Assembly (NCBI RefSeq): GCF_020782235.1
Contig: NZ_JAJGNO010000003.1
Span: 1 to 64,000, forward strand
Length of the DNA stretch: 64,000 nt
Reading direction: 5' to 3'
Origin: Sphingobium naphthae
GTDB lineage: Bacteria > Pseudomonadota > Alphaproteobacteria > Sphingomonadales > Sphingomonadaceae
Below the pieces are notes generated by a model. The model made no database searches, had not been told where the DNA came from, and worked only from the letters and a program-made list of their open reading frames with translations. Positions within the stretch are counted from its first letter, which is position 1; each line of letters begins with the position of its first letter. Positions 17,820-26,495 of the stretch are shown one piece after another. The translations under genes and the position numbers were made by a program.

Positions 17820-19052
17820 ATGGCGACCGACCCCTTCGACCTCAATCTGCGCCACCTGCGCGCTTTGTTGGCGATACGCGAACATGGCAGCATCACGGCG
17901 GCAGCCGATGTGGTGAGCCTCTCGCAGCCTGCCTTGACCCAGGGGCTAGCAAAGCTGGAACGGCAGTTCGGCTACAGTTTTTTCGAAAGGCGATCCGGCG
18001 GGATGGTTCCAACGGCGATGGGTGAGATCGTCATTGAGCGGGCCAGCGCGGCGCTGGACCATCTGTCGCAAGCGGCCAAGGGCCTGTCAGGCGTGTTCCA
18101 GTATCCCGAACGCCTCATGACGATGACGCAATTGCGTGCATTTCTTGCGCTGGCGGAAGCAGGCAGCTTTGCGGCTGCCGCTCATGGCAGCACCCTGTCG
18201 CAGACCGCCGTGCATCGTGCCGTTGGCGACCTGGAACAAATGATCGGTGGCAAGCTGGTCGAGCGGCGGGGGCGGGCCGTATGGCTCAATTCTGCCGGCA
18301 AGAAGCTGGCGCGCGGCACGCGCCTTGCCGTTGCGGAGATCGTGGCGGCACTGGCCGATATCGGGCGGGATAGCGGCAGCGGCAGTGAATTGATCGCTTT
18401 TGGCGCCTTACCGCTGTCGCGCCCCTATCTTGTGCCGGCCGCCATGGCACGAATGGCGCGGAGTGACCCTCGAGCAGCCTTTAAAGTGCTGGAAGGAAGT
18501 TGGCGCGAACTGGTCGAACCGCTGCGCGATGGCGTGATCGACATCATCGTTGGGGCATTGCGCCCATACGAGATCGCCGATCTCTATCAATTGCCACTGA
18601 CGGAAGATCGGCTGGTGATCGCCGCAGGCAGCCAGCATCCGCTTGCTGGCATGGAGAAGCCGAGCATGGAGCAACTGGCGGCCTATCCGTGGATTGTCGC
18701 CCCCGCCAATTCGCCGCTGCGCGAGCAATGGGAAAATCTGTTTGAGGAAGTGACGACGCCGGCGACGCCCGTCGAATGCGGATCGGTCATGATCATAGGT
18801 AGATTGCTGACTGAAGCCAATTTCCTGACGTTGTTGTCTCCCGATCAGGTCGCGCTTCAAATCCGAAGCGGTTTGTTGACCCAGGTCGGGCCTGCTCTGG
18901 AAGGCACAAGGCGCGTTGTAGGTATTACAACCCGGCGCAGTTGGCGCCCCACGGCGACACAGCGTCGATTTTTGGAAATGCTAAGCGATGCAGCCAAGGG
19001 CGTGACCGGAGAGGGCGCCTCTCCCGATCTGCGAGCATCCGGCTGGGTCTGA
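17820..19052 (+). CDS. LysR-family regulator with two HTH domains
   Basis: 410 aa, about 100 longer than a normal LysR protein. A first LysR winged HTH covers residues 9-67 (NLRHLRALLAIREHGSITAA, LSQPALTQGLAKLERQFG). A second one starts near residue 103 (MTQLRAFLALAEAGSFAAAA, LSQTAVHRAVGDLEQMIGGK). The usual periplasmic-binding-like ligand domain follows from about 190 to 390. ATG 17820 is preferred with AAGAGAAAG upstream; the frame is open to 17703 but that part overlaps the operators. Probably activates part of the cargo in response to a pathway intermediate; target genes are unknown. Confidence 0.88.
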   Translation: MATDPFDLNLRHLRALLAIREHGSITAAADVVSLSQPALTQGLAKLERQFGYSFFERRSGGMVPTAMGEIVIERASAALDHLSQAAKGLSGVFQYPERLMTMTQLRAFLALAEAGSFAAAAHGSTLSQTAVHRAVGDLEQMIGGKLVERRGRAVWLNSAGKKLARGTRLAVAEIVAALADIGRDSGSGSELIAFGALPLSRPYLVPAAMARMARSDPRAAFKVLEGSWRELVEPLRDGVIDIIVGALRPYEIADLYQLPLTEDRLVIAAGSQHPLAGMEKPSMEQLAAYPWIVAPANSPLREQWENLFEEVTTPATPVECGSVMIIGRLLTEANFLTLLSPDQVALQIRSGLLTQVGPALEGTRRVVGITTRRSWRPTATQRRFLEMLSDAAKGVTGEGASPDLRASGWV

Positions 19053-19066
19053 TCACAGAGCCGGAA

Positions 19067-19291
19067 TCAGGTATCGGATGTCTGGAGCGCTTCGATCCTC
19101 AATTTCAGTCGATCAGCGAGTGACGGGCGAACCGCTTCGCCTGCTAGCAGCTTCCGCCAAGTATTATAGCTGATCCCGAATCGTGCGTTGAGCGCCTCGT
19201 CGGTGCGGCCCGTTGCCAATGCCTGCATCTGGACGATGATATGGTCGTCCAGATGCACGGCTCGGCGATGCGGGGCCTGCTTGTTTTCCAC
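19067..19291 (-). CDS. Small HTH-like hypothetical protein
   Basis: About 74 aa, basic, with a sequence ending GISYNTWRKLLAGEAVRPSLADRLKLRIEA that looks like a short helix-turn-helix of unknown family (TDEALNARFGISYNTWRKLL). Start uncertain: GTG 19291 or TTG 19309, the latter overlapping the aldehyde dehydrogenase stop; the longer open frame to 19504 only shadows that gene. It is the last gene of the Rieske-reductase-MFS-GMC-ALDH operon, so a regulatory role in that operon is possible but not shown. Confidence 0.55.
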   Translation of the reverse strand: MENKQAPHRRAVHLDDHIIVQMQALATGRTDEALNARFGISYNTWRKLLAGEAVRPSLADRLKLRIEALQTSDT

Positions 19292-19305
19292 GGCCGAACC
19301 CCGCG

Positions 19306-20793
19306 TCAATCGAGCCTCATCCAGACCGCCTTGGTTTCGAGATAGTCCTCGATATGGTGCGGTCCGGATTCCCGGCCAAAGCCGCTCATCTTGTAGCCGC
19401 CGAATGGAACAGCGGGATCGAGCATCTGATAGCAGTTGACCCATACCGATCCCGCGCGAATGCCCCGTGCCATGCGATGCGCTGTCGCCAGATCGCGGGT
19501 CCAAACCCCACTGCCCAAGCCGAATTCCGTTGCATTGGCACGGGTCAGCACCTCCTCGATGGTGTCGAAGGTGAAGGCGGACAGGACCGGACCGAAAATT
19601 TCCTCGCGCGCGATGGTCATCTCGTCCGCGACCCCGGTGAATATGGTCGGTTCGATGAAATAGCCGGCATCATAGCCTGCGCCGCGCATGCGGTTGCCGC
19701 CGATTAGGGGCTGAGCGCCTTCCTTGTGCGCGCTGTCGATGAAGGCCAGAATCTTGTCCATCTGCGGGGCGGAGACGACAGGGCCGATCTGGGTTTCTGG
19801 ATCGAGCGGATCGCCGACACGGATAGTCCTGGTATAGGCAGCAAGCCGATCCATAAATTCGTCATGGATCGTGGACTGCACGAACAGCCGCGTGCCAGCC
19901 GAACAGATTTGCCCGGCATTGGCGAACACTGCCATGGCGGCGGCGGGAACGGCCTTGTCGAGATCCGCGTCGGCAAAAACGATGTTGGGAGACTTGCCAC
20001 CCAGTTCGACGGTGACGCGCTTCATTGTCGGCGCGGCGGAATGGAGAATCTTCTCGCCGACACCGGTGGAGCCGGTGAAGGCGATCTTGTCGACATCGGG
20101 ATGGCCGGACAGCGCCGCACCGGCATCGCCCAGTCCCGTGACGACGTTGATGACGCCTTCGGGTACGCCCGCTTCCATGCATAGGTCGCCAAAGCGCAGG
20201 GCTGACAGCGGCGTCTGTTCGGCGGGCTTCATGACGAGGGTGCAACCGGTGGCCAGAACCGGCCCGGCCTTCCAGACGGACATGCCGATGGGACCGTTCC
20301 AGGGGTTGATCGCGGCAACGACGCCGATCGGTTCCTTCAGCGTATGCGAGATGACGTCGCCCGGCGCATTATTGTCGATGGTGTCGCCGGTGATCAGCAT
20401 CGCTTGCCCGGCATAATAGCGCAGCAGCGCGCCCGCCCGCGCCTTGCCCATGATGGTGCGGCTGTAGGGCGCGCCTAGGTCCAACGTGTCGAGCATCGCC
20501 AGTTCCTCAAAATGCGCCTCGACCAGATCGGCGAGGCGCAGCATAATGCGCTGACGCTCGACCGGCTTCATCCGGCGCCAGGGGCCTTCAAAGGCAGCGC
20601 GCGCAGCCTTTACCGCGCGATCGACATCCTCCGCGCCGCCTTGCGCCACCGTCGCGAGCAATTCACCCGTTGCGGGGTTGCGGGTCTCGAAACGCTTGCC
20701 GGACAGGGCGGGCACGCGCTTGCCGCCGATCAGCATATCCTGCTGCTGCACGTCGAGCAGGGTAGGGCGGGGCGGGATGGTCATGATGGTCAT
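19306..20793 (-). CDS. NAD(P)-dependent aldehyde dehydrogenase
   Basis: Oxidises an aldehyde to the acid. 495 aa with the full catalytic set: NPWNGPIGMSVWKAGP near residue 155, GSTGVGEKI, VTVELGGKSPNIVF with the general-base Glu, and FANAGQICSAGTRLFV with the nucleophile Cys near residue 300; C-terminal FGRESGPHHIEDYLETKAVW. Follows the GMC oxidoreductase gene by 21 bases, so alcohol-to-acid oxidation is encoded in consecutive genes. GGAGAG lies upstream of the ATG. Confidence 0.93.
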   Translation of the reverse strand: MTIMTIPPRPTLLDVQQQDMLIGGKRVPALSGKRFETRNPATGELLATVAQGGAEDVDRAVKAARAAFEGPWRRMKPVERQRIMLRLADLVEAHFEELAMLDTLDLGAPYSRTIMGKARAGALLRYYAGQAMLITGDTIDNNAPGDVISHTLKEPIGVVAAINPWNGPIGMSVWKAGPVLATGCTLVMKPAEQTPLSALRFGDLCMEAGVPEGVINVVTGLGDAGAALSGHPDVDKIAFTGSTGVGEKILHSAAPTMKRVTVELGGKSPNIVFADADLDKAVPAAAMAVFANAGQICSAGTRLFVQSTIHDEFMDRLAAYTRTIRVGDPLDPETQIGPVVSAPQMDKILAFIDSAHKEGAQPLIGGNRMRGAGYDAGYFIEPTIFTGVADEMTIAREEIFGPVLSAFTFDTIEEVLTRANATEFGLGSGVWTRDLATAHRMARGIRAGSVWVNCYQMLDPAVPFGGYKMSGFGRESGPHHIEDYLETKAVWMRLD

Positions 20794-20814
20794 AGCTTCT
20801 CTCCGGGGCCGCGA

Positions 20815-22443
20815 TCAGGCGGCGATATTCGATTGGTGGGCGTCTTCCAGAATGAAGCGCGCTGCCCGCTCCGCGATCATCATGGTGGGCGCGGATGTGT
20901 TGCCGCTGATGATCTCCGGCATGACCGATGCATCGACCACGCGCAGGCCGGCCACACCGCGTACGCGCAGGCGCCCGTCGACCACCGCCATAGGATCACT
21001 GTCCGGCCCCATCTTGCAGGTGCCGGTCGGGTGGTAGGCGGTGTTCACGATCTTGCGCAGAGCAGCGTCAATCTCTGCGTCGCTTTGATATTGCGCACCC
21101 GGTTCGATCTCCGCGCCGGTCATGGCGGCGAGCGCGGGCTGGGCGAAGATGCGCCGGGCTTCACGGAAACCTGCGATCAGGGTCTTCATGTCATAGGGAT
21201 CGGCGAAGAAATTGGGGTCGATCACCGGCTTGTCTTCCGGCCGGTTGCTGGCCAGATGCACCGATCCGGCGCTTTTGGGCCGGAGCAACTGGATCAGCGC
21301 CATATAGCCATGGCGGCGGGGAATGGCGCGGGCATCGATCTTCAGCCCGACGAGGAACGTGATCTGGATGTCGGGGCGACCGCTCCCGTCGGTGCAGAGG
21401 AAACCGCCGCATTCCGCGACATTGGACGCCAGCATGCCGCTACGGTTGGCCAGATATTTAAACGGGCTGGCAAGGATGCGGGGCAGCGCCTTGGCCGAGA
21501 TAGCGTAGGATTCGGCCGAGGGGTTTTCCATCGCAACATGGACTGTCGGATGGTCTTGGAGATGCTTTCCGACACCGGGCAGATGGTGGATCAGATCGAT
21601 CCCCATCTCCTTCAGATGGTCCTGCGGTCCGATGCCGGACAGCATCAGCAGTTGCGGCGAATTGGTCGCGCCAGCGCACAGGATGATCTCTCGTCGGGCG
21701 CTGACCGTACGGCGTGCGCCGTTCTTCTCGATCTCCAGGCCGACGGCCCGGCCGCGATCGAACAGGATGCGGCGCACCATAGTTTCGTCCAGAACCGTCA
21801 GGTTAGCGCGTCCCAGCGCGGGATGCAGGAAGGCGCGGGCACTCGACAGGCGCGTGCCGTTGCGCTGGTTCAGGTCATAGCGACCAAAGCCGTCCTGCCG
21901 TTCACCCGCAAAATCCTCGTTGCGATGATGGCCTGCTTGCGCGGCAGCATCGACGATGGCGGTTGCGATCGGATTCCAGCTTTTGGGTTTCTGGACGTCC
22001 AGTTCACCGCCCTTGCCATGCCAGGCTTTGTCAGGCCCGGCGTAATTTTCCACGGCTTTGAAGGCGGGCAGAACGTCGGCATAGGACCAGCCAACATTGC
22101 CGGCATCGACCCAAGCATCATAATCCGCCTTCTGGCCCCGGATATAGACGCCGCCATTGATCGCGCTACATCCGCCAAACAACTTGCCGCGCGGGAAATT
22201 GATCTGGCGGTCGTGGACGGCGGCATTGCCGACAAGCGATTGCTTCCAGTTATATTTCTCATGCGGCAGGAGGAAAATATTTCCGACAGGCATGGCGGTC
22301 TTGATGTTGACCGGCCATGTCCTGTCGGATGGCCCGGCTTCGATCAAGGCGACGCGATTGGCGGGATCGGCAGACAGGCGATTGGCCATCAGGCTGCCGG
22401 CCGAACCGGAACCGATCACAATATAGTCGAAGGCGTCACTCAT
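20815..22443 (-). CDS. GMC-family FAD alcohol dehydrogenase/oxidase
   Basis: Choline-dehydrogenase-like flavoenzyme, 542 aa. N-terminal FAD motif YIVIGSGSAGSLMANRLS, GMC signature GKLFGGCSAINGGVYIRGQ near residues 80-100, second signature GATNSPQLLMLSGIG, and a C-terminal HPTGTCKMG with the active-site His followed by VDASVMPEIISGNTSAP. It likely oxidises a primary alcohol produced by one of the oxygenases and passes electrons to the membrane chain. Overlaps the MFS gene by four bases. PEG-dehydrogenase-like enzymes in sphingomonads belong to the same family and also sit beside ALDH and permease genes, but the oxygenases here argue for another substrate. Confidence 0.92.
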   Translation of the reverse strand: MSDAFDYIVIGSGSAGSLMANRLSADPANRVALIEAGPSDRTWPVNIKTAMPVGNIFLLPHEKYNWKQSLVGNAAVHDRQINFPRGKLFGGCSAINGGVYIRGQKADYDAWVDAGNVGWSYADVLPAFKAVENYAGPDKAWHGKGGELDVQKPKSWNPIATAIVDAAAQAGHHRNEDFAGERQDGFGRYDLNQRNGTRLSSARAFLHPALGRANLTVLDETMVRRILFDRGRAVGLEIEKNGARRTVSARREIILCAGATNSPQLLMLSGIGPQDHLKEMGIDLIHHLPGVGKHLQDHPTVHVAMENPSAESYAISAKALPRILASPFKYLANRSGMLASNVAECGGFLCTDGSGRPDIQITFLVGLKIDARAIPRRHGYMALIQLLRPKSAGSVHLASNRPEDKPVIDPNFFADPYDMKTLIAGFREARRIFAQPALAAMTGAEIEPGAQYQSDAEIDAALRKIVNTAYHPTGTCKMGPDSDPMAVVDGRLRVRGVAGLRVVDASVMPEIISGNTSAPTMMIAERAARFILEDAHQSNIAA

Positions 22444-23795
22444 ATGTGCATGTCCTTGCGGCCGAGCCGGGGAATATGGCCCCGGACGGCGATGAAGCCC
22501 AGGGCGTTGACCAGCATCAATGCGGCCAGGGCGCCGAAAAAGCCCAGATTGCTCCAGCCGATCAATATGGCGCCAGCGATGGCGCTGACGATCGCGCCTG
22601 CCCGCCCGGCCGCGCCCATCAGGCCAAGGCCCCGCGCGCGCAAGGCGGTGGGAAAGGCATGGGCGCCGACCGCAAACATGGCGGACTGGGCAGCGCTGGC
22701 GAAGAGGCCGAGCGCACCGAGGCAGGCGAGTACCGCCCCTTCATTGCGACCGCCATTGATCGGCAGCAGGGCCAGCGTCGTGCACACGCCCGCGCCGACA
22801 ACAGCCATCAGGATCAGGACCGGTCGCGATCCGAAGCGGATGATGGCAAGGCTGGCGATCATCGCGCCTATGGTGCCGCCCATGTTGAAGCTGGTCAGGC
22901 CAAGGCTGGCGGTCTGAAGGCCAAAACCCGTGCTGGTCAGCATCGTTGGCGCCCAGCTGAACATCAGGTAGATCATGAACATGCCCGAAAACATGGCGAT
23001 CGACAGCGCCATCGTATCGCGCAGCAGCGCAGGCCCGAACAGCTTGCGCATAGGCTCATAATGCGCCGCTTCGCGCGCTGTTTGCGCCTGACGCGCGACG
23101 GATGCCGGATCGGGATGACCGATGCGGCGCAATATATGATCCAGTTCGTCGGCGCGATCAGGGCGCTGCGCGAGAAAGCGAGGCGATTCCGGCAGGACTG
23201 ACCATAGCCAGGCCACGAACATCAACGTCACTGCGCCGCCGATGTAGAAGAGCCAGCGCCAGCCAAGGCTGGGCAGGATCAGGGCAGCGGCTATTCCGCC
23301 CAATATTCCGCCGATGGAGACGCAGACGACGCCGAATGTTACAGCGATGCTGCGCCAGCGGACCGGGGTAAATTCCGCGATCATCGCGCTCGCCGTGCCC
23401 GGCACGCCGCCCAGCCCGACACCTGCCAGCATCTTGAGCATGGCCACCTGCCAAAGGGCATTTGTGAAGCCGGTCAGCAGCGTTGCAACGCCAAAGATTG
23501 CGACACCGATGATCAGAGCGCCGCGCCGCCCGAACCGGTCACCGACCCAGCCCGACGTCAAGGTGCCGACGGCCATGCCGACGAACCCCAGCGCAAAAAC
23601 CGATCCCAGGGCTTCCCGTCCGATGCCCCATTGCTTGAGCAGCGATGGGGCGGCCAAGCCGAGCATCTGGTTGTCGAGCCCGTCGAGGATGACGGTCGCG
23701 GCGATCATCAGCACTGACCATAGCTGGAAAGCCGACATCGGCAGGTCATCCAGCATGGACTGGGGGCTGCTGCTTTCTATCGTGGCAACCGCCAA
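22440..23795 (-). CDS. MFS permease, aromatic-acid:H+ symporter-like
   Basis: Twelve-helix major facilitator transporter, about 450 aa, with the loop 2-3 motif GWVGDRFGRRGALI and a second charged loop motif PVRWRSIAVTFGVV in the first half, as in AAHS/sugar-type MFS proteins. Likely imports the growth substrate across the inner membrane. A TTG at 23795 is chosen because AAGGAG sits six bases before it; an ATG at 23834 in frame has no clear ribosome site. The stop overlaps the GMC gene. Confidence 0.85.
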   Translation of the reverse strand: MAVATIESSSPQSMLDDLPMSAFQLWSVLMIAATVILDGLDNQMLGLAAPSLLKQWGIGREALGSVFALGFVGMAVGTLTSGWVGDRFGRRGALIIGVAIFGVATLLTGFTNALWQVAMLKMLAGVGLGGVPGTASAMIAEFTPVRWRSIAVTFGVVCVSIGGILGGIAAALILPSLGWRWLFYIGGAVTLMFVAWLWSVLPESPRFLAQRPDRADELDHILRRIGHPDPASVARQAQTAREAAHYEPMRKLFGPALLRDTMALSIAMFSGMFMIYLMFSWAPTMLTSTGFGLQTASLGLTSFNMGGTIGAMIASLAIIRFGSRPVLILMAVVGAGVCTTLALLPINGGRNEGAVLACLGALGLFASAAQSAMFAVGAHAFPTALRARGLGLMGAAGRAGAIVSAIAGAILIGWSNLGFFGALAALMLVNALGFIAVRGHIPRLGRKDMHI

Positions 23796-23875
23796 GACAT
23801 TCTCCTTACCCTGGGGTCGTTTTCGACCGCTCATTTATTTTCTGGTCCGGCATTGAAAAACCGGAATTCTTCGTT

Positions 23876-24808
23876 TTAGATATCGAGTACGAGTGTTGCG
23901 GTTTTTGAACCCGAACAGCAGACCATGATCGATGTGTTGGCGGCCTTGTCCTCATCGGTCAGGAAATGGTCGCGATGGTCGGGGATGCCGCCCAGCACCC
24001 TGACTTCACAGGTGCCGCAAATCCCCTCGGCGCAGGCAAAGCCGATATCGACGCCGGCGCTCAGCAGGGCGTCGAGCATGGTTTCGCCTTCATCGACGCT
24101 GATAGTCTTGCCGCTCTTGGCCAGCTCCAGCGTATAGCCGCCCTCGGTCGCGACTTCCGTCTCCGCCGAGAAATATTCGATATGGGCATGGCCCTTGGGG
24201 CGGTCGCAATTGGTGGCGACGAATGCGTCGAGCATGCCGCCGGGACCACAGCAATAGAGGTGCGCATCGGCGGGCGCGGCGGCACAGATGGCGGCGAGGT
24301 CCAGCCTGCGGCCACCGGGAATGCCATCATAGGCGATTTCCACCCGATCATGGTCGGACAGGCGATCGACATAGGCTGCACGATCCGGGCTGGCAGCGAC
24401 ATAATGGAGTTCCCAGCTACGCCCCAGCTTTTCCAGCCGGGCGATCATCGGCAGCATCGGGGTGATGCCGATGCCGCCCGCGATCATCACCGTGTGGCTG
24501 GCATCTTCCACCATCGGGAAATTATTCTTCGGGTCAGAAATGTCGAGGATCTGGCCCACGCGCCATTGTTCATGGATGTGGCGCGATCCGCCCCGGCTGT
24601 CGATCGCATGGTGCACCGCAATCTCATAATAGCCACGAATGGCCGGGTCGTTGACCAGCGAATAGCTGCGGGCGAGGCCGGGTGACAACTGGACATCGAC
24701 ATGGGCACCCGGTTCGAATGCGGGCATCAGGCCTCCGTCCACGGGTTCCAATATATAGCTGTTGATCCCTTCCGCTTCCCAACGGATGTTCTTCAATCTT
24801 GCGCGCAT
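23876..24808 (-). CDS. Oxygenase reductase (phthalate dioxygenase reductase/VanB type)
   Basis: One-component reductase that hands NAD(P)H electrons to a Rieske oxygenase. 310 aa: FMN-binding barrel with the RSYSLVND motif near residue 47, NAD domain with GGIGITPMLPM and YCCGPGGMLDAF, and a C-terminal plant-type [2Fe-2S] ferredoxin with CAEGICGTCEVRV and a last Cys in MVCCSG. Start ATG 24808 follows GGAGAGG; the frame extends upstream to 24928 without support. Lies directly downstream of the phthalate-type Rieske gene, its probable partner. Confidence 0.93.
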   Translation of the reverse strand: MRARLKNIRWEAEGINSYILEPVDGGLMPAFEPGAHVDVQLSPGLARSYSLVNDPAIRGYYEIAVHHAIDSRGGSRHIHEQWRVGQILDISDPKNNFPMVEDASHTVMIAGGIGITPMLPMIARLEKLGRSWELHYVAASPDRAAYVDRLSDHDRVEIAYDGIPGGRRLDLAAICAAAPADAHLYCCGPGGMLDAFVATNCDRPKGHAHIEYFSAETEVATEGGYTLELAKSGKTISVDEGETMLDALLSAGVDIGFACAEGICGTCEVRVLGGIPDHRDHFLTDEDKAANTSIMVCCSGSKTATLVLDI

Positions 24809-24954
24809 CTGCCTCTCCATCCGGTGCGATGCGTGTCTTGGCAGGGCCGGGCCGTCATGGATCGACGGACCGGACAAGCCGCAAAGCGTTTCGTCACCCT
24901 CATATCCTTGTTCAGGAGGCCGACGCATGGATCGCGCCGGCCCCGGTTGTCATC

Positions 24955-26268
24955 CTATTCTGCCGCTTCGACCTGTTCGGGCCAGCGCACCGCCTTGGCC
25001 AACGCAGCTTCATAGGCGTTGGCAAGCGTGTCGTTGGGATCATGCAGGAAAGACCCGGCGCGAGCACGATAGAAGATGCTGGGATCTTCGATGCCCGGCG
25101 GCAGGACGCCCTTGTTCGCCAGGGCACGGGCCGCCAGCAATACCCGACGGCGTACACGCGCGATCATCTGGTCGGTCGGGGCCAGATTTTCGAAACTATG
25201 GTCCGTGATCGGTCCCATGCTCTCCGTCACGGCCTGATCCTGCATGGTGATATTGGGGATGCCGGTGAACTGTGTGCCGTTGCGCTGCGATTCCCGGTCG
25301 ATCGCCCAGTCGTTCTTCTCGCTGTCGGGCGAGCGCCAGCGGCCATACCAGTCGGTGGTGTTGGGCGCATATTCGAGCGGCGCGAACAGCGGCGTGCCGT
25401 CCTTGAGTGTCGAGGTGTAGGCAGGATTGCCCGCGTCGACGCCGCAGGTGATGTCGAACAGCATCGAATGTTCATCATCCATCGGCACCCAGGCGCGGGC
25501 GATGGCGCGGGTGGCGAAGCGGTTATTGGGCGTCTGCGTCCAGAAGGGGAACATATAATGGGCGACGCGCCAGCTCATCTGGCCGTCGTCGTTCGGGCGA
25601 TAGCCGCCATACATGACGCCCCAGTCGGCCTGCGCAACCTCATAGTCGGGCGCACGGTTGAGGACGGTCGGGCGCATCGGATGATCCTCATCCAGATCAT
25701 CCGCCTCGATCGATCCGACATGCAGGAAGCCGACATGGCTGGTGTCGATGTCGCCCTCCAGCGCCTGAAGCCAGTTGCAATCGCGTTGCAGGCACCAGAT
25801 TTCCGCGTCGGGATGCATCGTCGCCTCGATTTCGGGCAGCGGCGGCGGCGCGGACTGGTTTTCGCCCATATAGACCCAGATCAGGCCATTGGCCTCATGG
25901 GTCTTGTACGCCTTGGCATGGACCTTTTCCTTGAAGTCCATGCGCGCCGGGACGGAGGGCATATCGACGCATTTGCCGTCCACGTCGAACTTCCAGCCAT
26001 GATAGACGCAGCGGATGCCATTTTGTTCGTTGCGACCGATGAAGAGCGACGCGCAACGGTGCGGGCAGCGATGGTCCATGATACCCACGCGGCCTGAACT
26101 ATCGCGGAAAGCGATCAGCTTTTCGCACAGGATCATCAGGCGGACCGGGTCGCCATCCGCCGTCACTTCGGACGACAGGCAGGCCGGCAGCCAATATTGA
26201 CGCATCATCGTGCCCATGATCGTTCCCGGTCCCACGCGGGTCACGTCGGCGCTATCACTGGACTGCAT
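24955..26268 (-). CDS. Rieske oxygenase, phthalate 4,5-dioxygenase-like
   Basis: Terminal oxygenase of a two-component Rieske system, 437 aa. N-terminal MGTMMRQYWLPACLSSEV and DGDPVRLMILCEKLIAFRDS are typical of the phthalate/phenoxybenzoate oxygenase group. The Rieske cluster is bound by HRCPHRC-type CPH and CVYHGWKF, 17 residues apart; the mononuclear iron site is in GDIDTSHVGFLHVG (His-x4-His) with an acidic ligand later. First gene of the operon rieske-reductase-MFS-GMC-ALDH. Reaction probably hydroxylation or O-dealkylation; substrate not readable. Divergent from TonB receptor 1 with a FadR-type operator between. Confidence 0.92.
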   Translation of the reverse strand: MQSSDSADVTRVGPGTIMGTMMRQYWLPACLSSEVTADGDPVRLMILCEKLIAFRDSSGRVGIMDHRCPHRCASLFIGRNEQNGIRCVYHGWKFDVDGKCVDMPSVPARMDFKEKVHAKAYKTHEANGLIWVYMGENQSAPPPLPEIEATMHPDAEIWCLQRDCNWLQALEGDIDTSHVGFLHVGSIEADDLDEDHPMRPTVLNRAPDYEVAQADWGVMYGGYRPNDDGQMSWRVAHYMFPFWTQTPNNRFATRAIARAWVPMDDEHSMLFDITCGVDAGNPAYTSTLKDGTPLFAPLEYAPNTTDWYGRWRSPDSEKNDWAIDRESQRNGTQFTGIPNITMQDQAVTESMGPITDHSFENLAPTDQMIARVRRRVLLAARALANKGVLPPGIEDPSIFYRARAGSFLHDPNDTLANAYEAALAKAVRWPEQVEAAE

Positions 26269-26385
26269 GGCTCAGCCTCTTCCTTGTCTTTGTTGTTGTA
26301 CCCTGGCCGTGATCTCGCTGGGTCACGACACATGAAATCTTGTTCCTCCTAGCTAGAGGGTCCCTCGCGGTGACCCCAATCGGAA

Positions 26386-26400
26386 TGTGGTCGGACCATT
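26386..26400. promoter_or_regulatory. FadR-type operator between Rieske operon and TonB receptor 1
   Basis: TGTGGTCGGACCATT keeps GGTC-G-GACC exactly and one outer base changed. It lies 118 bases from the Rieske oxygenase start and 96 bases from the TonB receptor start, so it could control both divergent units. Confidence 0.6.
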
Positions 26401-26495
26401 CAATAACCGGGACGATGTTATTGCGCGCCTCTTCCTTTTGCTGCTTCACGGTGCTCAGGCGGCATCAAGCCGCGTCGTTAAGGGAGAGTATGGGT

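Noticed and set aside
20512..22917. 801-codon forward open frame
   Set aside because: Antisense to the aldehyde dehydrogenase, GMC and MFS genes; composition is that of a GC-rich shadow frame and it shows no family motif.
19306..23834. Polyethylene-glycol (peg) operon
   Set aside because: GMC, ALDH and permease genes recall it, but the acyl-CoA ligase and AraC-type regulator are absent and the same operon starts with a Rieske oxygenase and its reductase.
23841..23855. Additional FadR-type operator upstream of the MFS gene
   Set aside because: TCTGGTCCGGCATTG has GGTC but the second half is shifted and short; it also lies within an operon rather than at its head.
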